NCBI RefSeq assembly: GCF_009905375.1
Contig: NC_133652.1
Coordinates: 23,489,339-23,553,338 of the forward strand
From: Apium graveolens
Taxonomy: Eukaryota; Streptophyta; Magnoliopsida; Apiales; Apiaceae
Reading direction: 5' to 3'
Length of the DNA stretch: 64,000 nucleotides
Each line of letters opens with the position of its first letter. Within the stretch, counting starts at the first letter, position 1. The translations under genes and the position numbers were made by a program. The notes under the pieces are model-generated. The model searched no databases. It was not told where the DNA came from and saw only the letters and a program-made list of their open reading frames with translations. Below, one piece after another: positions 33,679-46,700 of this stretch.

Positions 33679-34470
33679 ATGAATAACAGGCTTAATCAAA
33701 CACTTGATGAGCTCACGGTTAATGAAAAAAATGATTGGAAAATTAAAGTATTGGTAACAAGGAAATGGAAAAGCATGATTTCGACAAATCAGCAACAAAG
33801 AAGCCTCAATCTAATTATCATAAATGAGAATGTAAGTTTAAATAATTCACTCATCTATAGCAATGTAAGTCATAATTAAATTATAGTAAATATAAATTAC
33901 TTTTGTTAGACGATGCAGAAGAATCGAATGCACGTTTCAATATCTTCTTCTATATCCATCATTCTAGATGAAGTCTTAGTAGTTGACCAAACTTATGAGA
34001 TTCAAAATTTCAAAGTCGCAAGTTTCACTAACAAATACAAATGTGTGGAAGGTGATTCACAAATAATATTCACAAGCATGACAATAGCAAACAATGTCCC
34101 GCCTCTCTAAAGTCTTGAACTTGAAGATTTTTTCCATTTTACTGATTTGTCCTCAATCGATGGAGATAATTTTCAAGACGACCACTGCATTGGTATATTT
34201 TTTTATATGATGTATTTCAATTATTTTAAAAACTAATGATTACAAATTCATGTAGATGTAGTTGGGATTGTTCATCAGCGACATCAATTGCGTACAATTA
34301 TTAACCATCGAAACGAAGAACATAAGATTTTGGAGCTGCAGATCTCAAACACCTTGTATTTTCACACTCCACTCTTGCATCTGTAATATGATACTGAAAT
34401 ATATATTCTCAATGACAATTTCTTTTTCAAATGTAGGAGTGAAGTAACCATTATTTTATGGGATGATTTG
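33679..34470 (+). pseudogene. RPA70-like gene 1 (truncated)
   Basis: Starts at ATG 33679: a TLDELTVNEKNDWKIKVLVTRKW block, the N-terminal OB-fold signature of plant RPA1-like (RFA1) proteins. Likely exons near 33679-33866, 33911-34193 and 34256-34470, giving a second OB-fold start (DVVGIVHQRHQL) that decays into stops by about 34390. The C-terminal zinc-finger OB fold is absent. RPA binds single-stranded DNA during replication and repair; Helitron copies are thought to assist rolling-circle replication. Confidence 0.7.
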
Positions 34471-35978
34471 GCTACAACATGTAATGTTTCCCTTGACAAT
34501 GCAGCATACCACTTTCTTCAACTAACCGTTATCATTTTCACATGATGTAGGATGATAATGGACAATTACCACCGACAAGTTTCGCTGTCCGATTGCGTTT
34601 TTACACAGTTTTATGTCAATAAGAACCATGAAACAGTTGACATTCTTCGAGACATGTAATCATTACAACACATTACACTGTCTATAAAAAATTGTAATAC
34701 ATCAATGTCATATTTTCCCTCCTAACAGGTATTGGGCATATGGCATTCTGCACTAATTGTTGAGAATTAAAATTTGTCGATGTCCTCATTTCAGTTTTTC
34801 AAGTTTCGAGCTGTGAACTCCCATATGCAACGTTCATATTGCTTTCATCAATGTAACAATTTTAATGTTCTTCATGTAGTAAACTTATTTAGTATCTCCC
34901 ACATTTTATAAAATATGTTCGTTAAATTTGGAAACGTAACTTATTTTATTCCCACTGAAATTACCATCAACAGTTTAGTTACTAAACTGCTTCAATGTGT
35001 ACTCATAACTACCCAAAATTTATTCAAATTAACTAAAACAATAAATTGCTTAACTAAAAAATCAAAATGCAGGAAAGATTTTTAAGCGATATTTTACACA
35101 ATTGTATTCTTCCGACTAATATTGGTAAACAGAGTGGATTTACCATTACAGAAATTCCTTTTGGATTTTAAGAAGCCATAAATTATAGTTTGACTAACTG
35201 TTGCACATTCATCTAAATCAAATTTCTAAATACATTTCAAAAATGAAATGCACGAAACCTTCTTGCCAAAAATGTTTCACTTGAAAATTCATTTTATTTC
35301 ATCATCAAATGAGCTTCTAACATCATTATTGTAAGGGATATTTAAGATTGCAATTTTACACAATTGCATTAACAGATTCAATTAATTAATTTTCCTTTGA
35401 TTAACCCTTTCACATTCATCTTAATAAAAAATATACCGAAATTCCGAAAAACAAATGCAACAAATATTATTCAAATAAAGTAATGGGTTGTAATTAATAG
35501 ACATTCTTCAAATGAGGGAAAACATATTCTAATCGACAGTTGGATTGTAATAAAGTAATGCTTCCCAATTTTATTATTTCATTCATAGGTTACTGAAATT
35601 ATTTCATTACAACACATTTTGGATTTTTAAATTTTGGTATAACATTGCTTTATTTTTTTTAACAAAGCCATTGGATTCTTCTTAATTAAGTACCACACTT
35701 ACAACCCTCCAATGTCACAAATATAAGAATCCAATGTACTTTCAAGAAAATAAAAAACAAAAAATTGGAAATTAAAATTTTAACCTTATCTCCTTTTCTA
35801 TCCCAAAACATTAATTTAGGGTTACACAACGCCGCCCAACTTCAAGTTATTTGCACTCAACTATCCTCAGTAGAAGAAGGTAGTGTACCCACCTAATTTT
35901 AATTAACCTTTGCTTCATTTATTATACACTTCATCAATACACCAACTCTTACCCAATTTTTTGCAGGTATTCATTGCA
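34471..35978. other. Non-coding stretch inside the Helitron
   Basis: AT-rich with no recognisable exon or repeat. It probably replaces the lost 3' part of RPA-like gene 1 and holds the promoter of gene 2. Confidence 0.45.
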
Positions 35979-38098
35979 ATGTATTTCTCTAAATCTCATA
36001 CGTTTGACGAATTGAATGATTCTACAACTGATTGGACTATTCGAGTATGAGCTCAGTCTATCTGGAAAGGAGTAACAATGAAGACTAAGGAATTTTGGGG
36101 ATATAATATCATCTTTTTTGACGATACGGTAAGACCTCTGTCCATGAACTAAAGTATTCAGTAATCAATGTATCTATTAAATTCTAAGCATATAACATGC
36201 CTTATTCATCGTAATATAGAATTGTAGGATACACGCCTTTATTGCACCGCAGATCTGTCCCAAATTTGAAGATGATCTGCAAGAAGGATGCATTTATATC
36301 ATCAAAAATTTCTCGGTAAAGTTTTACAATGGGGATGAAACTAATCGAGCAATTAAGAATGAAAAGCATATTTTTTCAATCAAGAAACGACCCTTGAAAA
36401 AGATTCAGAAAATGGAGTTCAAATTGAACCACAAAGCTTTGATTTGTTTCTTTTATCTGGCGTGGATAAGTTCAAAAAAGACAATAGGTTCCTCATTGGT
36501 ATGTCCCTCCGCAACTCAATATTTGACATAAACACTTATCATTAATGTTTTTTAACTAAATAACTTTAATATTGTGTATCAGACGTTGTAGGAGTACTAG
36601 AGGATAGTCCTACCAAGATTACATACAAGAAGGATGAAGTGGGGAAGTATAATGTCAAATTTACCCTAACTGATGGAAGGTATTATTTGATCATTATTAC
36701 AAATTAGTATACTAAACTATAATATCTCTCACTATTCATGAATTCGAATGTATAATATTAGGTGCTTTGTAAATGTTACCTTCTTCAACGAGTTTGGAGA
36801 TTCATTTCTTAATTCACTTAAAGAGGAACTCGAAAAACCAACCATAGTAACTATGGCAAGTGCAAAATTAATGAATGGAATGGTAGGCAACATTTTAGAT
36901 TAATTTTACAATTCATAAATATATAGTAACTATTGCTAATCGGTTTGAATTATATAGATGAGGTGTGCCTAACCAATTATCCAGCCACACGGTTCTACAT
37001 AAATAACAAACACCCAAGTATGTTAAAGTTGCGGCTGAGGTAACCATTACGCTTTTCAAATAATCTTACATAATGTTTATCAGGAATTCACATTATGTTT
37101 TCTTACAACTCTTCTTCGTAGAGAGAAAGATCCTTCATTCTATGTTTTGGATTTGGAGAACGAGGATGTCAACGAAATTCCAAAATTCACTATAAAGGAG
37201 CTATTGAGTTTGAAGGAGGAATATTTGGAGGTATAACATTTTGTTATATATTTTTATCAATATATATTTAAACCTGCCAATACAATATACTAAAACAATT
37301 TTAATATACCAGAAAGAGGTTGAATGCACTCTAACTTTAAAAAAAGGTTGAACAAAATCTGAATTGGTACTATAAGTGGTGTTCCAGCTGTGACGTTGAA
37401 ATTGATTTTGCTGACCAAAGGAACCAGTGCCCGAAATGCAACAAGTTGTATCCATACCCTGACATGAGGTCAATATTATCAATAATTTATATTAGGATTC
37501 TTACTGTATTATTCATGTGACTGATATTGTTTCCAAATTTTAACAAGTTTAGATTATACACATTGTGCTCAGATCATACAGATACTATTCCGCTGAAAAT
37601 AGAAAATGATTTAGTTATCCAGTTATGTGGAAAAACAATTTATGATTTGGCAGCGGACGATGACCTGGTAAAAAAATATATAAATGTTAAATTAATTTGT
37701 TTACTGAAATAAAGAATTATCAGTGCTTACCAATAAAATTTTATAGGTTGGAGATGGTGATAAATTTCCTTCCATTCTGACTGAATTTCAAAAGAAGACA
37801 TATAAAATTATTATATGTCTTACGAAAGAAAATGTAAAAGAAGGCTCTCATGTTTACAACGCATTAACCATCTCCGGACCGCAAGAAATATCTGCAACAA
37901 ATTCACCCAGTTTGAAGACATCAATTGACATCAAACCAACCAACATGATCACGGTAATTTACTTAGTAAATATTTCTTTATACCATTATTTTGTTCTTAT
38001 TATATAATTTTTGAATCTAATAGGACAATAGCACTTCCAAGAGCATTCCCCCGACAGGGAATTCCTCAACCAAAACAAGAGCACGTAAGAATAGCTAA
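35979..38098 (+). pseudogene. RPA70-like gene 2 (near full length, at least one stop)
   Basis: From ATG 35979: FDELNDSTTDWTIRV then an in-frame TGA, followed by WKG. Later exons give a second OB fold (DVVGVLEDSPTKITYK, CFVNVTFFNEFGDSF), then the third with the RPA-C zinc ribbon CSSCDVEI...CPKCNKLYP (~37382-37450) and IIICLTKENVKEG, ending with a Lys/Arg-rich tail and TAA 38096-38098. All the domains of an RFA1-type single-strand DNA-binding protein are present across about eight exons. The early stop suggests decay unless an alternative splice or start is used. Confidence 0.8.
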
Positions 38099-38512
38099 AC
38101 TGTCCCATGTGATTTGCAGCTGAACAACCCAAAAATGAAATATAAAATTATTAAAATGAAAAAAGTAAGTGTTTCATATACACATTTTTCATAGATATTT
38201 TACATTATTTCCCATGTGATATGCATTATTTTGCCTGGAGAAAGTAAGGATTTTTAACACAATTACTCCATTCCTCGCAGACTTGAAGGACTTGGACGGA
38301 ATGTTCGATATTCATGGTGAACTCCTTCCAGCAAAAAACATTTCCATGTTATGAATATGTACCAAATATTTTGTTATTTCATTTCAAAGACGTTTGTCAT
38401 TTTTATTGTAACTTTTATTGGTGATACAATACAATGTAGAACATGTGATATGACCGTGCATTGTACAATTTCTTAACTGCTATCTACTTCTTTTATTACA
38501 TGTAATATAAAA

Positions 38513-40764
38513 ATGGAACAACTACTTCCAAACATTAAATTAAAGTTCAAGGTTGGTGAAGTTAAAATTACAAATATAATAGGTTATAACTTTCAAATAA
38601 CCTGGAAGCTCATTGATCAGTTCACACTTTCAACTTTTGCAGATCTAACTAAAATGTCTACAAACAAAACTGACTATTTGAGAAATTTATGCAAGGGAAG
38701 GACATATTGAAAGATCAATGTGAGGGTAATTAGAGAGTGGAGGGGTAAAACAGCTTCTGGAGAACCATTCACGAACTACAATATGTTACTGTTGGATGGG
38801 AAGGTATTGAATACATATTTTTTCATAAATCATGTTAATATTATATCATCATTATGCATGCAAATCTTTTATGTACATGTACTAAAAAATTCTTGGTTAC
38901 AGAATTGCAGAATGAAAGCTTTTGTTCTTACCTTCCTTAATGACAAAATTCAGAGAATGCTACAACTAGGGAAAATGTATATTATCTCACTTTTTCAAGT
39001 TAAGGATTTCACTGTCTAGGACAGGTGGAGATCAGTTAAACTGGACCGATAAATCCAGTTCATAAACCAAACAAAATCTAGAGAAATTTCGGAAACAGAG
39101 TACTTTATTCCAAACAACAGTTTCGATTTCTATGCATTTGAAGAAGCGGGTCAGCTGGAAAAACAGAATGTTTATCTCGTAGGTAGCTTCAAACTTTCAT
39201 GTTCAATATAATTACTAAATCCAATCCGCCTAATATTGTCTCTCATTAACATAAAGATATGGTCGGTGTGGTTATCAAAAGAGAAGATCTGAAAATAATA
39301 CATACAAACCAAGGGAAGGATAAATTGCAAGTGAAGTTGAAGATAAGTGATGGAAAGTACGAAAAGTTACGGTTTCTTGCTTTTCTGTGGAAGGGTAAAT
39401 TTGTGATATCATTTACTAACATTATAATGAACAACAAAAGAAAGATTAATGTAACTTTCTGGGATAGTATGGCACAAGACTTTCAGAACGAAATTGATAC
39501 AGTGAAATTTGAATATCCATTAATCCTAATTGTTGCAAGTGGAAAGGTCGGACAATGGAAAGGTATTCACAACTTTACAAGTTCAATTTAGAACTATCAT
39601 TTTATTCAAACGTATCTCATGTATTCGTCAATTTTAATAGATGACTATGATATATCCAACTTCTCTCCAACAGCTTTCTACATCAACTACAATCACCACA
39701 GTGTTGCAGCATTAAGAAAATTATATATACAACGTTCTTTACTAATCACCTACAAAATATCAACATTATTCTCAACTTTGACTAACTTCTAACAATTACT
39801 TTTATAATTGCAGAATTCCTAATTTTACAGAAGAGCTGGAACAAACAAAGACAAGAAGACCGTTACAGATATTCACTGTGGAAGAAATTAAAACTTTGAA
39901 TGCGGACTACTTAAACGTATTACTACGGTCATTATTTTCAAATTTGAATAACATTTGACCAACTCATATTATAATTATGCCCCTATGTTTTTGTCTCAGG
40001 AAAATGTAGTATGTCAGGTCAGGATCAAGGAGGTGCAGGAAATACCAACATGGTTTTATTCGGTTTGCACTTTGTGTTACAAGCAGATCAAATTTGAAAA
40101 CGATAATTTCTATTATCCTAAATGCAATAGAATTGTACCAGAACCGGATAAAAAGTAAGTATAAATGAATATATGCACAAAATATTTAAGTTATATATAA
40201 CTTAATCTTTTCCTAGGTTTGGGATATGCGTAACTGCAATCGACAACACTGGGGAAATAGGCATTGTTCTTATGGACAAACCAATTCGTAGATTTTTTGG
40301 TAGGAGAGTGTATGAACTGGAAACTGAGGTATTTCAATTCCTATAATATAAATATTTATATTCCAATGTAAAACCAACTGAAAGTTCTTACATTTATAGT
40401 TCAAAGGAAAATTTCCACTTATCCTCAAGACATTGGAAAAGAGTGAGTACACAATCAAACTACTAATCGAGGAAGAAAATATTGAGAAGACGGATCTTAT
40501 GTATCTTGCCACAGATATGTTTCAAGGTTTTCAGCTCGATTCAGCAAATGATGAGCAGGATACAATGATAAGGTTTACTGAAGAATCTATTGGGGATGTG
40601 CTAACTTCGATTCCAATTTTCTATTTAAGATATTATATGAAAAGATAAGAAATATACTAATACTATTATGTTGTACAGCCTTCAGGAAATTCTTTTCATC
40701 TGGACAATATTTCTCAACTGAAGAATTAGAGCCACGAAAGGGATTTCTCCAACATCAGGAATAG
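38513..40764 (+). pseudogene. RPA70-like gene 3 (several stops)
   Basis: Opens with an OB-fold segment (FADLTKM... then INVRVIREWRG), interrupted by TGA at 38708-38710 and by stops near 39016-39050. A second OB fold is at 39259-39590 (DMVGVVIKREDLKII, NVTFWDSMAQDF); the C-terminal part (39955-40650) has a zinc ribbon CTLCYKQI...YPKCNR, with one Cys position replaced by Tyr, and GEIGIVLMD. Family role as for gene 2. Very likely inactive. Confidence 0.75.
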
Positions 40765-41042
40765 AAAAAATATTATATATTTTCTATGTAATTTAGCTGC
40801 TAACTTGGTTGGTCATTATTGTATTCGATTTTAATATCTTCCCTAAACTAATTACTTAGACAATTCACCCAATTAATTTACGTACAATAAAGGCAAAACT
40901 AAAAAACATTGCAAGGACTTAGCCATATGTTTTATCTAACAGTGACATTAATACATTTCTTTTAACCAAGAAATTCTTAGAAAATATAATGCTTCAGATT
41001 CTTAAAAAAGTAAACCAAATTCATAAAGGAAAACATACTCCT

Positions 41043-42479
41043 TCAATTAATCAAGATAATTGCCCTCATAATTTCAACCCAGAATTGCTGATACATTTCA
41101 TCAATCCACGTGAAGCAACAACGATCACCAACGTTAAGCTGCAAGTCATTACGGAACTGAAGCCACCCACCAAGAATCGCAGTTCGATTTCTTTCCCTAC
41201 GTTTTCGAATCTCCAACTCCCAGCAACGATCGCCATTAAAGACTTTTATCGTCTGTTTCTTCCTCTAAAATATTATAATATTCAGGTAATCGAGAGAAAT
41301 GTCCTGCAATATTAAACAACTTAAACATATTAATAGACATTACAATTTCTGGGAATTAGTGAAAAGTAGGGAAACAGACCACTTCGTACAAATGCTCCAA
41401 CATGTGGGAATTCTGAATTTCTATTATAAATCTGGAGGGATAATAAAGCGAAAATGAGAGTTGTCCTGCATAAACAAAGTTCACATGTTAAATTACACCA
41501 ATGTACATTTATGGTAAAAAAAATTAATTATATAAATGTACAAACTCACTTGAAGCAAGAACATCATAATCAAGCAATATCTCCACATGTCGTCCATCAT
41601 AAAAATAAATCTGAAAGTTCTTTCCAACATCATATATGAAAACCAACATGTCAAAGGACCAAAAATTTCGTAATCCTAAAGCATCGCATACATTTCCGAA
41701 ACCATTCAGAGAACATGTCCTACTATCACAATAACTACAATATTCAAGTTCGTTGTTAAGAACATATGTCACAAAACTGGACATTCGGTGACCGAACCTT
41801 TCAATAAAGGGGACAAGAGGTTTCTACAATAAAACAGAGGTAAGATTATTTCACCACATAAAAAAACCTAATAACAATGGATTACTAAATACTAACCATT
41901 TCGTCAATAATTTCTTCGGAATACGAAACATACTTCAAAACTTCCAACCTCCATTGTAACTGCTCACTAAATTAAACAAATTAGAAATTTATAAACTGCC
42001 TAAGAACACAAACAAGGGAAATTAAAATTTAAAAGAAAAATAAATTGTAACCGATTAATAGACTACAAGTTTGGGATGCATGCACAATGTTTGGATATTC
42101 AATTTCGACACCGTCACGACCAATAATAAAAACCTTAAAATTTGTCATCCCTACATACTCAAACATAAGCACTTCACCACCACTTAAACCATGATCGATG
42201 AACAAATCTTTGATGCTACCAAGTTTGCGATTAGTTCGATCGAAAGTCACATACAGTTTGTACATCCAATCTTCTGGCATATCTTCTCCATGCATCATCA
42301 CAAAATGGATAGGAACAACCTATTTCATAATTTAAGAATTTTTTTTCATACATTATTCACAAATACACTCAAGAAACAGTTGGAAAAATAAGAAACAAGA
42401 AGCTTACTAATTCATTGGATAAACAATCATCGCTCCCTAGATACTTCAGAAATGTGGGTACATACATAGAAGAGGCCAT
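41043..42479 (-). CDS. B3 DNA-binding domain protein gene carried in the Helitron, frames apparently open
   Basis: Minus strand, start ATG 42479. Exon 1 (42479-42408) encodes a short block typical of B3 beginnings (PTFLKYLGSDDCLSNEL). Exon 2 from 42319 reads VVPIHF..MHGEDMPEDW and ends the domain with SGGEVLMFEYVGMTNFKVFI. A further exon near 41960-41900, one at about 41820-41540 (MLVFIYDVGKNFQIYFYDG), and a last one ending at TGA 41043-41045 (FNGDRCWELEIRKR, AILGGWLQF, LNVGDRCCFTW) give two more B3-like folds. B3 domains of the REM/plant type bind DNA. Middle splice sites are approximate. No stop was needed to be ignored, unlike its neighbours. Confidence 0.7.
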
Positions 42480-42878
42480 TATAGAGAAGTTTACTCAATT
42501 AGGAATTTCACAAGATATATTAAGTAATAAGGGGTACAACCTCCTAACTTTTTCTCTTTATTTAAGACTATGTTTGACTTATAAGACTATGCCTTTTTCT
42601 CAAAAGCATTACATGAACAAAAACTGTAAGATGGCACGGGTACAAAGAATGATGTCTATATTTGGAACTACACTACCGTTACAAAATTAAATAGATATAA
42701 TTCTTTCAATGCTCAAAACTTAAATTAATAATTAATTTTTTAAAACTGTAATTTTAGAGTTAATGTAATCATTAAATGCGGAAAAACAATTAAGGTTAAA
42801 GCAAAAATAAAAAAAATATAAGAAATTTAATATTTGTAATAAAATATACATAGTTTTATTAAAATATTATAATTAACA

Positions 42879-42903
42879 CCCGCGCAGCGGGCACACATAC
42901 TAG
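42879..42903 (+). other. Helitron 3' terminal hairpin and CTAG end
   Basis: CCCGC (42879-42883) pairs with GCGGG (42887-42891) over a 3-base loop. Eight bases later the element ends with CTAG (42900-42903), then T. This is the CTRR terminus and stop hairpin of Helitrons. Confidence 0.9.
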
Positions 42904-42916
42904 TATACATATATAT

Positions 42917-43016
42917 GAGTAGACGTGGTTACACCCTCTACATATAATTTAAATATATATGACCGGAGTAGACGTGGTTACACCCTCTAAAATAATTTAA
43001 ATATATATATCGCCGG
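42917..43016. repeat. Two-copy tandem repeat, 49-bp period
   Basis: GAGTAGACGTGGTTACACCC starts at 42917 and again at 42966; each copy ends in an AT-rich tail and a GCCGGAG-like block. Immediately right of the Helitron. Confidence 0.85.
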
Positions 43017-43164
43017 AGCACCGCCTATTAAAATTAATAGATTAAATCCCGTGTGATGCACATGTTCTCGTTATTATTTAAAAATTTTATTTATCCCTTC
43101 ATATTATAACTTTTAAATATTTATATAAATATATAATAATTATAAATTAATAATAAAAATAATA

Positions 43165-43385
43165 GGATAACATGTGGTCATAGTTTAGTAGGATAAGTAG
43201 ATTATATACAATAGTTTAAGAATTTAGTAGTTTAGCGGATATATATACCACTATTTATTTATTTTTTAATAACTGGATAATTTGTGATCGTAGTTTAGTA
43301 GTATAAGTACTCTAAGTCTAGTAGTTTAACAATTTAGTAGTTTAACATATATATATAACACTATTTATTTACTTTTTTAATAACT
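43165..43385. repeat. Two-copy tandem repeat, 110-bp period
   Basis: GGATAACATGTGGTCATAG at 43165 and GGATAATTTGTGATCGTAG at 43275, both running through TTTAGTAGTTTA and ACACTATTTATTTA-like text to TTTTTTAATAACT. Diverged, about 85% alike by eye. The stretch 43386-43780 holds no recognisable gene or primer-binding site. Confidence 0.8.
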
Positions 43386-43780
43386 AAAATTAGGGAATAA
43401 CTGCTGAACCAAATTATACCCCATTCTGATTATTATAGTATAGTATAGATTTTACGGTACCATTTAATTTTGGGTAATACCGAAGTATAGTGGAAACCTT
43501 AATTTATAAATTGCATACTTATCTGATAATAACTTTTTGCCCCTAACTAACTTATGCAGGATTCTCCACTTTAATTTATTATTAGTCGGAGATAACCTAC
43601 AACGCAGACGTCGGTATGGCGGGTGAAAATCCATTTGTCATTTTACATATAGATCTGTTTATAATATCAATGATAATAATGATATATACATTGATTATTG
43701 TATACTTATTAACGCACCCGATTAACTAGGATTTTATGTAATATTTACATTGATAATTTTTGTGTTAATTCAGATTTAGT

Positions 43781-46700
43781 ATGACAAATATTACAAGTTT
43801 GTCGTTCGTTGCCTTGGACAATTCTGGCGATAATTATTCATCATGGGTATAAGACGTAAAGTTGCACTTGGGTTCAAAGAAATTAAGAGATACAACAAGG
43901 TAGAAAATAAATCCACGACTGAAGAAAACTGTACCTCTATAATTTTTCTCCGACACCACATGCATGAAGATTAAAAATCTGAGTACTTAGAAGTCGAGGA
44001 TCCCTTTATTTTATGGGAAAATATAAAGGATAGGTTCGATCATCAAAAACTAGTTTATCTACCTGCAGCTGAAAATGATTGGGCTAATCTAAGACTTCAG
44101 GATTTTAAAAGTGTCCGAGCATATAGCTCTGCTTTGTTCAAAATAAGTTCTAGGCTTATTATGTGCGGTGAGAAAGGTACGGAAAAAAAGAAAAATCGAT
44201 AAAACACTATCAACTTTTCACCCAAACAATATCATTTTAGCAGAGATGTACAGGGAGCGCAAATTTATTAAGTTCGGGGATCTTCTATCAACTCTCCTCG
44301 TTGCTGAACAGAATTATGAATTGGTGATTAAGAATCATCAATCTCGTCCAACAGGATCTGCCCAATTACCTAAAGTAAATAACATGTCATTCCAGCAGAA
44401 TGTACGTGGAAAAGGGTATAGAGGTGGACGGGGCCAAGGTCGGTATCGTGGACGAGGTCGGAGCCACGGGCATTTTCGTCCATATAACAACTCTGGTCAC
44501 CAGAAGTGGCAATATGAATCACTGAGTAAAGAAAGGCACTATGAGGAGGAAAAACTGAAAATGTTTGCTATAGGTGCGACATGGATGGGCACTGAACACG
44601 TAATTGTCATGCCCCAAATCATCTTGTTAAGCTAGACCAATCTTCTCAAAAATCAAAAGAGAAAATGGTAGAAACAAATTTCGCCAACAATAACATAGAT
44701 GATTTTTCAAGAATCACAACTGAATGAATAAGTATTAATGGTCTGAATGAACCTAACGAAACTCCCATATGGGAGTCTGAAGATTAGTTTCATATAATTA
44801 CTATATTAGTGTGTATTGTGTGCTTTATTTTGTTTGAACTATGTAGTGTGTTATGTTCTTATCAAATAAATTATATACATAATAGATTCTGATGATATAT
44901 GCATTGCTGATTGTGGTACAACTCATACGATTCTATAGAACGGAAATAATTTTACCCAAATAACCAAAACCGAAGCCCGAGTCGGAATGATTTCCGGCAT
45001 ATCTAATATAATCGAAGGTTTTGGAAAGTTAGTTTCGTCCTACCTAATGGTACCCCCATACACATTCCAAATACATTTTATTATAGTAAGTCTACTAGAA
45101 ATCTTCTTAGTTTTAAAGATATCCGACTCAACAATTTTCACATCGAAACTACCTCTAAGGATGATAGAGAATATCTTCTTATGACTTTCGTTAATCTTAG
45201 CAACAAGAAAATCTTAGAAAGTTTCACTCACTTTCCTTAGGATTATATAAGATGAAAATTAGAATTATTGAATCACATAATGTCATTGCTTCCAAACTCA
45301 TAGATCCAAAATCTTTTACACTTTGGCATGAAAGATTAGGTCATCCTGACGTCTCTTTGATGCGTCATTTTATAGAGAATTCTAATGGTCATCCTCTTAA
45401 AGATTTTAAAGTTCTTTCCAACAATGACCTTCCATGTTCAGCATTATCTTTAGAAAAATTGAGTACTCGACTATCTCCTGTTAAAGTTCGGCTTGAAAGT
45501 CCAACTTTTCTAGAATGGATCCAAGGCGACATATGCGGACCTATACACCCATCATCTGACCCATTTAGGTACTTCATGGTATTAATCGATGTCTCAACTA
45601 GATAGTCTCATGCTTTTCTTCTCTCAACTCGTAATGATGCTTTTGCAAAATTACTTTCCCAAATAATTAAATTACGAGCTCAATTCCCAGATCATTGCAT
45701 TAAGTCAATTCGTTTAGATAATGCCGGTGAATTCACATCTGCAACCTTTATTGACTATTGCATGTCTGTAGGAATCTCAGTTGAACACTCAGTTCCTCAT
45801 GTACATAAACAAAATGGGTTAGCCGAGTCCTTTATCAAAATACCCTAACTTATTGCAAGACCGTTGTTGTTGAAAGCAAAATTACCTACATCTATTTGGG
45901 GTCACGTAATACTTCATGCTTCCAATATTATTAAGATTAGACCAACTTCCTACAACCAACATTCTCCTCTACAACTAGTACTTGGTCAAGTTCCTAATAT
46001 TTCCCACTTCAAAATTTTCGGAAGTGCTATATATGTACCGATTGCTCCACCAAAAAGATCGAAGATGGGAGCTCAAAGAAGAGTAAGTATCTACGTCGAT
46101 TTTGATTCCACGTCTATAATTAGATATCTAGAACCTCTAACCGAAAATTTATTTACGGCAATATATACAGATTGTCCTTTTGACGAGTCTATGTTTCCTC
46201 CCTTAGGGGGAGATAAACATTCAAATAAAGTTAATCTTGACCTAACATGGAATGCATCAGGATTATATTTTCTAGATCCACGTACCGGTCAATGCGAACT
46301 TGAAGTTAAAAGAATTATCCATATGCAAAATATCGCAAACCAAATGCCTGACGTATTTAATGATTCTAGAAATATAACTAAATCTCATATAACTGCAGTA
46401 AATACTCCAATTAGAATAGATATACCAATTCAAAAATCAGATACAAAAGAATTGGTAACAGAATCAAATCCATGCCTGAAGCGTGGTAGACCGGTCGGTG
46501 CAAAAGATGTTGAACCACGAAAAAGAAAAATAAAGAAAATTGCCCCTGAAGTGGCACATGCTCCAGAAGAAGCAAATACCCCTGAAGTGGTATTATCTCC
46601 TGAAGAGATTCCAGTCCTTGAAGATACGAGATTAAACAATCATAAAATTTCAATAAATTATGTGCATGATATGAAATTATGGGATCAAAGTAAAGCCATA

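Larger units (their letters stand above)
28189..42903 (+). mobile_element. Helitron (~14.7 kb) with RepHel pseudogene, three RPA-like genes and a B3 gene
   Basis: The left end TCTATATTATAAAAG after a host A is the usual plant Helitron start (an alternative start is 28185). The right end is CTAG (42900-42903) followed by host T, with a hairpin CCCGC-GCA-GCGGG 8 bases upstream. Inside, in plus orientation, are an N-terminal region with duplicated exons, a helicase pseudogene of the Helitron type, and three RPA70-like OB-fold genes. A B3-domain gene lies on the minus strand near the right end. Helitrons move by rolling-circle replication and insert between A and T without target duplication. The missing Rep nuclease makes this copy non-autonomous. 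Confidence 0.88.
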
